In this document: positions 1 to 5,114 of the stretch, piece after piece
Layout of the letters: every line of letters starts with the position of its first letter
How positions within the stretch are numbered: the first letter of the stretch is position 1
NCBI GenBank assembly: GCA_038236005.1
Contig: JBBSTI010000165.1
Location: forward strand, 1-6,813
Source of the DNA: CANKBT01 sp038236005
GTDB lineage: Bacteria; Actinomycetota; Actinomycetes; Mycobacteriales; SCTD01
DNA length: 6,813 bases
Direction of reading: 5' to 3'
Notes under the pieces: model-generated
What the model was told of the DNA's origin: nothing
The model's input: only the letters and a program-made list of their open reading frames with translations
The model's database searches: none
Made by a program: the position numbers and the translations under genes

Positions 1-144
1 CGAGCCGAGCGCGGCGTCCCAGGCGGCCACCGGGTCCTCGGCGTGGACCACGACCCGAGGACCGCGGCCTTCGACGGTCCCGGCGGTCTGCCCGCCGGGA
101 CCCGCCACCGAAAACGTCAGCGACCCTTGCACCTGGGTCGCCAC
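1..144 (-). CDS. Unknown protein, N-terminal part only (runs off the left edge)
   Basis: An open frame of 48 codons starts at GTG (144-142) and stays open to the window edge. It begins VATQVQGSLTFSVAG and continues through a Gly-rich stretch to VVVHAEDPVAAWDAALGS. The start lies only 2 nt beyond the TGA (149-147) of the 79-residue gene upstream on the same strand, so translation is probably coupled. Nearly all third positions are G or C, as expected for a real gene here. The alternating polar/hydrophobic pattern suggests beta strands, but no family is recognised and no function is proposed. The frame could also open at a later GTG inside the visible part. Most of the protein lies outside the window. 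Confidence 0.6.
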   Translation of the reverse strand, partial: MATQVQGSLTFSVAGPGGQTAGTVEGRGPRVVVHAEDPVAAWDAALGS

Positions 145-146
145 GG

Positions 147-386
147 TCAGGAACCCGAGGCGCCGGAGGCGTCCTTGTCGGACGTCGTGATGCGCAACGT
201 GCCGTCGAGCTTCCAGGTGGCGCGCGGCGCGTCCGGTCCGGTGTCGCGCGGGACCTCGATCGTCATGTCCTTGAAGGAGTAGTCGATCGCCGCCTCCTTG
301 CCGGTGAGGTAGGACCACATCTCCTTGCCGAGGTCGGTCCAGTCGATGACCTGCTTGTTCTTGATCTCGTTGCTGGGCTGGCTCAC
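147..386 (-). CDS. Small conserved-looking hypothetical protein, 79 residues
   Basis: The chosen start is GTG at 386-384, giving VSQPSNEIKNKQVIDWTDLG. A GGGAGA ribosome site (392-397) sits 5 nt upstream, which decides this start over an ATG at 452 that would add 22 residues of low-complexity leader. The protein is acidic and soluble, with no signal peptide or membrane helix. A central segment (about residues 16-60) has aromatic and charged residues (WTDLGKEMWSYLTGKE, then DYSFKDMTIEVPRDTG) and ends in WKLDGTLRIT. The last ten or so residues are Ser/Asp/Gly/Ala and probably disordered. No family is recognised. It is divergent from mec and likely co-transcribed with the gene cut by the left edge, 2 nt downstream. 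Confidence 0.75.
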   Translation of the reverse strand: MSQPSNEIKNKQVIDWTDLGKEMWSYLTGKEAAIDYSFKDMTIEVPRDTGPDAPRATWKLDGTLRITTSDKDASGASGS

Positions 387-453
387 GTGTTTCTCCCGTG
401 GGGTTGTCGGTGCTTGCGCCACAGGCCATGCCCATCGATCACCGGATTGCACC

Positions 454-459
454 TAGCCT
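454..459 (+). promoter_or_regulatory. Leaderless promoter -10 box of mec
   Basis: TAGCCT matches the actinobacterial TANNNT -10 consensus and is followed by 8 nt before the GTG at 468. Transcription would therefore begin at or beside the start codon. No ribosome site precedes that GTG. The surrounding CTAGCCTCTCGG (453-464) recurs exactly before rph. No convincing -35 hexamer is seen. Confidence 0.6.
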
Positions 460-467
460 CTCGGTCC

Positions 468-872
468 GTGCTGAGTCTTCCCCGTGAGATGCGGGACCGC
501 GTGCTGGCGCACGCCCGTCGTGACCATCCCGACGAGTGCTGCGGGATCGTCACCGGCGTCGACGGGGTCGCCAGGCGCCTGGTGGAGATGACCAACGCCG
601 AGCGGTCCCCGACCGGCTTCACCTTCGAGCCCGCCGAGCAGCTGCGGGTCTGGCGGGAGATGGACGACCGGGACGAGGAGCTGGTCGTCGTCTACCACTC
701 GCACACGATGACCGAGGCCTACCCGTCGCCCACCGACGTCCGGTGGTCGGCGAACACGCCCGGCGCTCACTGGCTGCTGGTCTCGACCCGGGACGCGACC
801 GACGAGGTGCGTTCCTTCACGATCGCCGAGGACGGCACGATCACCGAGGAAGACGTGCACGTCACCGACTGA
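468..872 (+). CDS. mec: Mec+ family JAMM metallopeptidase (CysO-cysteine peptidase)
   Basis: This 134-residue zinc peptidase releases cysteine from the CysO-cysteine adduct made by CysM (role known from M. tuberculosis Rv1334). The JAMM signature is complete: catalytic Glu23 in HPDECCGIV, zinc ligands His77 and His79 in YHSHTMTEAYPS, then Ser87 and Asp90. The segments LAHARRDHPDE, MTNAERSP, and ANTPGAHWLLVSTRD line up closely with the mycobacterial protein from memory. The GTG at 468 is chosen because the homology begins there and a -10 box lies 8 nt before it. An ATG at 387 would add 27 residues of unlikely sequence. It leads the cysteine cluster, 87 bp ahead of cysO. The protein is cytoplasmic, and its length is near the usual 130-146 residues. 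Confidence 0.92.
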   Translation: MLSLPREMRDRVLAHARRDHPDECCGIVTGVDGVARRLVEMTNAERSPTGFTFEPAEQLRVWREMDDRDEELVVVYHSHTMTEAYPSPTDVRWSANTPGAHWLLVSTRDATDEVRSFTIAEDGTITEEDVHVTD

Positions 873-896
873 CCCGGAATGCGGGCGCGACCCCGA

Positions 897-930
897 CCTG
901 TTCCATCAGAGACCCTGTTCCACCAGAGAC
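897..930 (+). repeat. Tandem 17-bp direct repeat in the mec-cysO gap
   Basis: CCTGTTCCATCAGAGAC (897-913) is followed without any gap by CCTGTTCCACCAGAGAC (914-930). The two copies differ at one base (T906 versus C923). The array lies in the 87-bp non-coding gap, ending 14 nt before the cysO ribosome site. It may be a paired regulator site, an RNA leader element or a recent slippage duplication; the sequence alone does not decide. Confidence 0.85.
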
Positions 931-933
931 AGG
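914..933 (+). promoter_or_regulatory. Possible leader hairpin before cysO
   Basis: CCTGT (914-918) and ACAGG (929-933) are complementary around a 10-nt interior that could extend the stem by a wobble pair. The hairpin uses the second copy of the 17-bp repeat and ends 11 nt before the ribosome site AGAGG (945-949). It is short, has no U-run and is weak evidence for control by itself. Confidence 0.25.
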
Positions 934-959
934 CACACCCGACGAGAGGCACCGCCGCC

Positions 960-1244
960 ATGGCCATCGAGGTCCGGATCCCGACGATCCTGCGTACATA
1001 CACCGACGGGGCCAAGCAGGTCGAGGGTTCCGGCGACTCGCTCGCCACGCTGCTCACCGACCTGGACGCCCGGCACAGCGGTCTGCGCGGTCGGCTCGTG
1101 ACCGAGGAGGGCAACCTCCACCGGTTCGTGAACGTCTACGTCAACGACGAGGACGTCCGCTTCCTCGGTGGGCTCGAGACCCCGCTCAAGGACGGCGACG
1201 CGGTGACCGTGCTGCCCGCGGTTGCAGGTGGAGCCGGCGGTTGA
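960..1244 (+). CDS. cysO: CysO, ubiquitin-like sulfur carrier protein (MoaD/ThiS family)
   Basis: The 94-residue protein carries sulfur as a C-terminal thiocarboxylate for cysteine synthesis by CysM. The beta-grasp features are recognisable: RIPTILRTYTDG at residues 6-17, the highly conserved HRFVNVYVNDEDVRF at 54-68, and DGDAVTVLPAVAGG at 78-91. The ATG at 960 is chosen because homology begins at once (AIEVRIPTIL) and an AGAGG site (945-949) lies 10 nt upstream. An ATG at 879 in frame would add 27 unrelated residues. The M. tuberculosis protein (93 residues) ends AVAGG. This one ends AVAGGAGG, so there are two candidate diglycines. Activation would need a MoeZ-type adenylyl/sulfur transferase, not encoded here. 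It overlaps cysM by 4 nt. Confidence 0.95.
   Translation: MAIEVRIPTILRTYTDGAKQVEGSGDSLATLLTDLDARHSGLRGRLVTEEGNLHRFVNVYVNDEDVRFLGGLETPLKDGDAVTVLPAVAGGAGG
1226..1233 (+). promoter_or_regulatory. Ribosome binding site supporting the TTG start of cysM
   Basis: AGGTGGAG lies 7 nt before the TTG at 1241. It is formed by the codons for Gly90-Gly91 of CysO (GGT GGA) and their flanks. This site, the 4-nt overlap and the match to the CysM N-terminus together fix the start. Confidence 0.75.
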
Positions 1245-2188
1245 GATACGACTCCCTGATCGACTCCGTCGGGCGTACGCCGCTCGTCGGTCTTCCCCGG
1301 CTGTCCCCGTCTGCCGACGTGCGGCTGTGGGCCAAGCTCGAGCAGGACAACCCGACCGGTTCGGTCAAGGACCGGCCGGCGCTCTACATGATCGCGCAGG
1401 CCGAGAAGGAAGGCCTGCTGCGGCCGGGCGTCACGGTGCTCGAGCCGACGTCGGGCAACACCGGCATCTCGCTGGCGATGGTGTGCCGCCAGCGCGGCTA
1501 CCGGCTGGTCTGCGTGATGCCGGAGAACACCTCGGCCGAGCGTCGGCAGCTGCTGCAGATGTACGGCGCGGAGATCGTCTCCTCACCGGCAGCCGGCGGC
1601 TCCAACCAGGCGGTCGCGGTCGCGAAAGACCTCGCGGCGCAGAACCCGGACTGGGTGATGCTCTACCAGTACGGCAACCCGGCCAACGCCCTGTCCCACT
1701 ACGAGACGACCGGGCCGGAGCTGCTCGAGGACCTGCCGTCGCTGACCCACTTCATCGCCGGGCTCGGCACCACCGGCACGTTGATGGGGGCCGGTCGTTA
1801 CCTGCGCGAGCAGAAGAGCGACGTGCGGATCATCGCCGCCGAGCCGCGCTACGGCGAGCTGGTCTACGGGCTGCGCAACATCGACGAGGGCTTTGTCCCC
1901 GAGCTGTACGACGCGTCGGTCCTGTCCTCCCGGTTCTCGGTCGGGCCCCGGGAGGCGCTGCGCCGCACCCGCCAGCTGGTCGAGGAAGAGGGCATCTTCG
2001 CCGGCATCTCGACGGGCGCGATCCTGCACGCCGCGATGGGCGAGGCCGCCAAGTGCGTCGAGCGCGGAGAGCGTGCTGACATCGCGTTCATCGTCTGCGA
2101 CGGCGGCTGGAAATACCTCTCCACCGGTGCGTACGCCGGAACGCTCGCCGAGGCCGAGGACGCGCTGGAGGGCCAGCTCTGGGCCTGA
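1241..2188 (+). CDS. cysM: CysM, O-phosphoserine sulfhydrylase (CysO-dependent cysteine synthase)
   Basis: This 315-residue PLP enzyme condenses O-phosphoserine with CysO thiocarboxylate, making CysO-cysteine. PLP lysine is Lys43 in NPTGSVKDRP, the substrate loop is TSGNTG (70-75), and the phosphate cradle of the cofactor is GTTGT (176-180). Arg212 in YGLRNIDEGF corresponds to Arg220 of the M. tuberculosis enzyme (an 8-residue offset from a shorter N-terminal loop), which recognises phosphoserine. This and the C-terminus STGAYAGTLAEAEDALEGQLWA-type tail, which closes the active site, separate CysM from O-acetylserine enzymes. The start is TTG in TTGA, overlapping the cysO stop. The frame stays open far upstream to 536, but that part overlaps mec and cysO in another frame and is not coding. 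Cytoplasmic; co-translated with cysO. Confidence 0.95.
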   Translation: MRYDSLIDSVGRTPLVGLPRLSPSADVRLWAKLEQDNPTGSVKDRPALYMIAQAEKEGLLRPGVTVLEPTSGNTGISLAMVCRQRGYRLVCVMPENTSAERRQLLQMYGAEIVSSPAAGGSNQAVAVAKDLAAQNPDWVMLYQYGNPANALSHYETTGPELLEDLPSLTHFIAGLGTTGTLMGAGRYLREQKSDVRIIAAEPRYGELVYGLRNIDEGFVPELYDASVLSSRFSVGPREALRRTRQLVEEEGIFAGISTGAILHAAMGEAAKCVERGERADIAFIVCDGGWKYLSTGAYAGTLAEAEDALEGQLWA

Positions 2189-2230
2189 GCAGCCCGGTGG
2201 ACAACTCCGCCGGGGCGGTGGGTCGACGCG

Positions 2231-2236
2231 TACGGT
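2231..2236 (+). promoter_or_regulatory. Leaderless promoter -10 box of the coiled-coil gene
   Basis: TACGGT fits TANNNT and stands 6 nt before the ATG at 2243, with no ribosome site between. Transcription would start on or next to the A of the ATG. The cysM-to-ATG gap is 54 bp. No clear -35 hexamer is seen. Confidence 0.5.
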
Positions 2237-2242
2237 GATCGC

Positions 2243-2584
2243 ATGCCCCTGCAGACCGCGCTGCTCGTCATCAGCATCGCGACGTCAGTGCTGGGTCTCG
2301 CGGCGCTGTTCGTCAAGATGGGTTCTCAGTTCGGCTCGATCGTGGCCCGTCTGGACGGCATGGACGGGCGGTTCGCCCAGGTAGACGGGCGGTTCGACCA
2401 GGTCGACGCCCGGTTCGACCAGGTCGACGCCCGGTTCGATCAGGTGGACGCCCGGCTGGGTCGGGTCGAGGACCGGTTGGGCCGGGTCGAGGATCGGGTG
2501 TCCGGCATGGCGGTCGATCTCGCTCGGATCGGGCAGAAGCTCGACGACCACGTTCTTGACCCGAGCGGCCATCAGGTCGCCTGA
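2243..2584 (+). CDS. Small membrane-anchored coiled-coil repeat protein, 113 residues
   Basis: Residues about 5-24 (TALLVISIATSVLGLAALFV) form one hydrophobic helix, followed by Lys25, so a single membrane anchor is likely. Residues 36-84 are seven 7-residue repeats of the type RFDQVDA, with Phe/Leu at one core position (44, 51, 58, 65, 72, 79) and Val at the other (47, 54, 61, 68, 75, 82). That spacing is a regular a/d heptad pattern, continuing less strictly to about residue 100. The surface is rich in Asp and Arg. It probably forms an oligomeric rod at the membrane. No function is recognised. In mycobacteria this slot between cysM and murI holds a rhomboid protease. An RNA-polymerase start immediately at the ATG is suggested by a -10 box 6 nt upstream. 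High GC3 and repeat phase of exactly 21 bp support a real gene. Confidence 0.85.
   Translation: MPLQTALLVISIATSVLGLAALFVKMGSQFGSIVARLDGMDGRFAQVDGRFDQVDARFDQVDARFDQVDARLGRVEDRLGRVEDRVSGMAVDLARIGQKLDDHVLDPSGHQVA
2348..2494 (+). repeat. Coding tandem repeat, 21-bp unit, seven copies
   Basis: Seven in-frame 21-bp units encode RLDGMDG, RFAQVDG, RFDQVDA three times, then RLGRVED twice. Two of the central units are identical in DNA (CGGTTCGACCAGGTCGACGCC without its last base shared exactly), and a third differs at two positions. The last two units are close to each other and distinct from the central ones, which suggests at least two separate duplication events. Confidence 0.9.
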
Positions 2585-2612
2585 CCGCCGACGAACGATC
2601 ACGCGGCGCACG

Positions 2613-2618
2613 TAGGAT
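2613..2618 (+). promoter_or_regulatory. Leaderless promoter -10 box of murI
   Basis: TAGGAT matches TANNNT and is followed by 8 nt before the ATG at 2627. There is no ribosome site close to that ATG, so a leaderless start is the simplest reading. The hexamer sits in the 42-bp gap after the coiled-coil gene. A -35 hexamer is not evident. Confidence 0.55.
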
Positions 2619-2626
2619 GCCCTTCT

Positions 2627-3421
2627 ATGGGCAGCCCGGGGGCGGACGCGGCGATCGGGGTCTTCGACTCCGGTGTCGGCGGCCTGACGGTCGCGCGCTC
2701 CCTGCTCGACCAGCTGCCCGGTGAGCGGCTGCACTACCTGGGGGACACGGCGCACGGCCCGTACGGTCCGTTGCCGATCGCGCAGGTGCGCGAGCATGCG
2801 CTCAGGGCGATGGACGGGCTCGTCGACGCCGGGGTCAAGGCGCTGGTGATCGCGTGCAACAGCGCGAGCAGCGCCTGCCTGCGGGACGCCCGGGAGCGCT
2901 ACGACGTGCCGGTGCTGGAGGTGATCCACCCGGCGGTGCGCCGGGCGGTGCAGGTCACCCGGACCGGCCGGGTCGGGCTGCTCGGCACCCAGGTCACGAT
3001 CGACAGCCGGGCGTACGAGGACGCGTTCGTCGCTGCCCCTCAGGTCACGCTGACGCCCGCAGCCTGCCCGCGGTTCGTCGACTTCGTCGAGCGTGGCGTC
3101 ACCACCGGACGACAGCTGCTGCAGCTGGCCACGCATTATCTCGAGCCGCTGACCGGGGCCGACGTGGACACCGTCGTGCTCGGTTGCACGCACTACCCGC
3201 TGCTGACCGGGATGATCTCGCTGGTGCTCGGGGAGCGGGTCACGCTGGTCAGCAGCGCGGAGGAGACGGCGAAAGACGTCTACCGGCTGCTGTCCGAGCG
3301 CGACCTGCTGCGCGACGGGCCGCCCCCGGCGCATCGCTGGACCGCGACCGGGTCGGCCGAGGACTTCGCCCGGCTCGGCCGCCGGTTCCTGCCCGAGCTC
3401 GACGTCGCGGTCGCGGCGTGA
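2627..3421 (+). CDS. murI: Glutamate racemase
   Basis: MurI interconverts L- and D-glutamate in the cytoplasm, supplying D-Glu for the peptidoglycan stem peptide. At 264 residues it has the usual length. The Asp/Glu racemase landmarks are all present: FDSGVGGLTV (13-22) with Asp14, GDTAHGPYG (39-47), the first catalytic cysteine Cys77 in ACNSAS, and the second, Cys187, in GCTHYPLL with His189. The ATG at 2627 is the only start giving a normal N-terminus and follows a -10 box. The stop overlaps the next gene by 4 nt (GTGA), so the two are co-translated. The same pairing of murI with an Rv1339-type gene is known from mycobacteria. Confidence 0.96.
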   Translation: MGSPGADAAIGVFDSGVGGLTVARSLLDQLPGERLHYLGDTAHGPYGPLPIAQVREHALRAMDGLVDAGVKALVIACNSASSACLRDARERYDVPVLEVIHPAVRRAVQVTRTGRVGLLGTQVTIDSRAYEDAFVAAPQVTLTPAACPRFVDFVERGVTTGRQLLQLATHYLEPLTGADVDTVVLGCTHYPLLTGMISLVLGERVTLVSSAEETAKDVYRLLSERDLLRDGPPPAHRWTATGSAEDFARLGRRFLPELDVAVAA

Positions 3422-4164
3422 GACTGACCGTCCTCGGGTGCTCCGGCACCTTCCCCGGCGCCAGCTCCCCGTGCTCGGGCTACCTGGTGGAGCACGACGG
3501 CTATCGGCTGGTCGTCGACCTCGGCAACGGGGCGCTCGGGCCGCTGCAGCAGCACGTCGATCTCGACCAGGTCGACGCGGTCTACGTCAGCCACGTGCAC
3601 GGCGACCACTGCCTCGACCTGGTGCCGTGGTCCTACGCGCGGCGCTACCACCCGGCCGGGCTGCGAGCGCCGGTGCCGGTCTACGGCCCGGTCGGGCTGC
3701 GGGCACGGATCGCCTCGGCGTACGAGGTGCCGCCGACGGACGGCCTGCTCGAGGTGTTCGACTTCCGGGAGGTGCCACCCGGGGAGCGGGTCCTCGGCCC
3801 GTTCACGGTCACGACGGCCCTGATGCGCCACCCGGTCGAGTCGCACGGCGTGCGGCTCGCGGCGGGCGGTCGGACGCTCGTCTACTCCTCCGACACGGCG
3901 ACCTGCGACGCGCTCACCGACCTGGCCCGGGGCTGCGACCTGCTGCTCTGCGAGGCGTCGTGGCCGTCGGTGCCGACCCCGCCCGACGGCGTGCACCTGA
4001 CCGGGACCGAAGCCGGCGAGCACGCGACGTCGGCGGGAGCGCAGCGGCTGCTGCTGATCCACGTGCTGCCGTTCCACGACCCGCAGACGCTGCTCGCCGA
4101 GGCGCGCGCGAGCTTCGCCGGGCCGGTCGACGTCGCAGGGTGCGGGCTCTCGTACGACGTCTGA
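3418..4164 (+). CDS. MBL-fold metal hydrolase, Rv1339 type (putative cyclic-nucleotide phosphodiesterase)
   Basis: The 248-residue protein has the metallo-beta-lactamase fold. Metal ligands are visible in order: His59, His61, Asp63 and His64 (SHVHGDHC), His138 (MRHPVESHG), Asp159 (YSSDTA) and His215 (IHVLPFHDP). An opening GCSGTFPG and Asp34 in VVDLGNG are typical of the RNase Z/phosphodiesterase-like branch. The mycobacterial counterpart Rv1339 has been reported as an atypical cAMP phosphodiesterase; the same activity here is inferred from sequence resemblance and position after murI. The GTG at 3418 overlaps the murI stop and starts exactly at the first beta strand (RLTVLGCSG). There is no separate ribosome site, so translation depends on murI. 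No signal peptide. Confidence 0.88.
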   Translation: MRLTVLGCSGTFPGASSPCSGYLVEHDGYRLVVDLGNGALGPLQQHVDLDQVDAVYVSHVHGDHCLDLVPWSYARRYHPAGLRAPVPVYGPVGLRARIASAYEVPPTDGLLEVFDFREVPPGERVLGPFTVTTALMRHPVESHGVRLAAGGRTLVYSSDTATCDALTDLARGCDLLLCEASWPSVPTPPDGVHLTGTEAGEHATSAGAQRLLLIHVLPFHDPQTLLAEARASFAGPVDVAGCGLSYDV

Positions 4165-4221
4165 GCGGTGTGACGTCGCAGGGCCGGGTGTGGCCGGGGG
4201 CAACCGGGGGAGAGGCCAGCC

Positions 4222-5094
4222 ATGACCCGCACCGCTGACCTGCTCGAACGCGTCGTCGAGGCATCTGCCGGCACCGCCCTCGTAGGGAAGGTGGCCGACC
4301 TGCTCGGACCGCTGATGAAGAAGATCCCAGAGGGGCCGGTCAAGGACACCCTGTCCGGCACCCAGCTGGGGCACCCGGTGCACCCGTCGCTGGCCACGGC
4401 CGCGATCGGGCTGCTGACGACGACCTCGGTGCTGGACGTCGCGGGTGAGCCGCGCGCCGCACGGGTCACGCTCGCGGCGGGGCTCGTGACCGCGCTGCCC
4501 ACGATCGCGGCCGGCTGGTCGGACTGGGCCGAGACCGGCGGGCTCGAGAAACGGGTCGGGATCGTTCACAGCACGACGAACGCCGTGGGGGTCGGGCTCT
4601 ACCTGGCGTCCTGGAAGTCGCGTCGCGACGGCGGCAGCGGTGCCGCGCTCGCGGCCGCCGGATCGGCCCTCATGGCGGTCGGCGGATGGTTAGGCGGTCA
4701 CCTGTCCTACGCCTACGGGGTCGGCGTCGACACCACCGCCTTCCAGGCCGGGCCGTCGGGCTGGACCGACGTCGCGTCCTCCGACGACCTCACGACCAAG
4801 CCGCTGGCCGTCCACGCCGACGGCGTCCCGGTCGTGCTGGTGCGCGAGGGCTGGCACGTCCGGGCGCTCGCCGACCGGTGCACGCACCGCGGCGCGCCGC
4901 TGTCGGACGGTGACGTCGAGGACGGCTGCCTGGTCTGCCCCTGGCACGGGTCTCGGTTCTCGCTGGTCGACGGTTCGGTCGAGCAGGGCCCGGCAACCCG
5001 GCCGCAGCCGGTCTACGAGGTGCGCGAGTCGGCCGGACGGCTCGAGGTGCGGCGCAGCGAGGATCGCGCCCTGCGCAAGAATCCCGTCGCCTGA
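4222..5094 (+). CDS. DUF2231 membrane domain fused to a C-terminal Rieske [2Fe-2S] domain
   Basis: A 290-residue two-part protein. Residues about 45-165 form a four-helix membrane domain of the DUF2231 kind, with the entry motif GHPVHPSL (50-57), the segment GWSDWAET (98-105), and His116 and His160 in or near later helices. Residues about 180-280 form a Rieske ferredoxin: Cys220 and His222 (CTHRGAPL), then Cys239 and His242 (CPWHGSRF), the usual C-x-H/C-x2-H cluster ligands. The role is likely membrane-linked electron transfer, partner unknown. The conserved histidines would permit haem, but this is inference. The ATG at 4222 has a strong GGGGGAGAGG site (4206-4215), unlike its leaderless neighbours. 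It is 57 bp after the MBL gene, perhaps in the same transcript. The M. tuberculosis cluster lacks this gene here. Confidence 0.9.
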   Translation: MTRTADLLERVVEASAGTALVGKVADLLGPLMKKIPEGPVKDTLSGTQLGHPVHPSLATAAIGLLTTTSVLDVAGEPRAARVTLAAGLVTALPTIAAGWSDWAETGGLEKRVGIVHSTTNAVGVGLYLASWKSRRDGGSGAALAAAGSALMAVGGWLGGHLSYAYGVGVDTTAFQAGPSGWTDVASSDDLTTKPLAVHADGVPVVLVREGWHVRALADRCTHRGAPLSDGDVEDGCLVCPWHGSRFSLVDGSVEQGPATRPQPVYEVRESAGRLEVRRSEDRALRKNPVA

Positions 5095-5101
5095 GGCTCG
5101 C

Positions 5102-5107
5102 TAGCCT
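5102..5107 (+). promoter_or_regulatory. Leaderless promoter -10 box of rph
   Basis: TAGCCT stands 7 nt before the ATG at 5115, without a ribosome site. The 12-mer CTAGCCTCTCGG (5101-5112) is identical to that before mec at 453-464. It lies in the 20-bp gap after the Rieske gene, so rph-rdgB can be transcribed independently of murI. No -35 hexamer is clear. Confidence 0.6.
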
Positions 5108-5114
5108 CTCGGGC

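Noticed and set aside
387..467. Earlier ATG for mec adding 27 residues
   Set aside because: It would overlap the leader of the divergent gene and include the -10 box; the family N-terminus aligns with the GTG at 468.
879..959. Earlier ATG for cysO adding 27 residues
   Set aside because: The added part has no match to CysO, covers the tandem repeat, and the ATG at 960 has its own ribosome site.
536..1240. Upstream extension of the cysM frame, which would make a 550-residue protein
   Set aside because: It overlaps mec and cysO, both firmly identified in another frame, and the extension is Arg-rich frame-shift sequence. CysM homology begins at the TTG at 1241.
2348..2494. The repeat array as a CRISPR or regulatory repeat
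   Set aside because: There are no spacers; units are contiguous, in frame and encode a regular heptad pattern.
2285..3334. Long minus-strand open frame opposite the coiled-coil gene and murI (349 codons)
   Set aside because: It is the antisense of two supported genes; its repeats (VEPGVDL type) merely mirror the 21-bp array. Long antisense frames are common at this GC content.
3280..4569. Long minus-strand open frame opposite the MBL gene (429 codons)
   Set aside because: Composition is Arg/Gly/Ala/Pro-rich without motifs, and the plus strand carries complete metal-binding motifs over the same bases.
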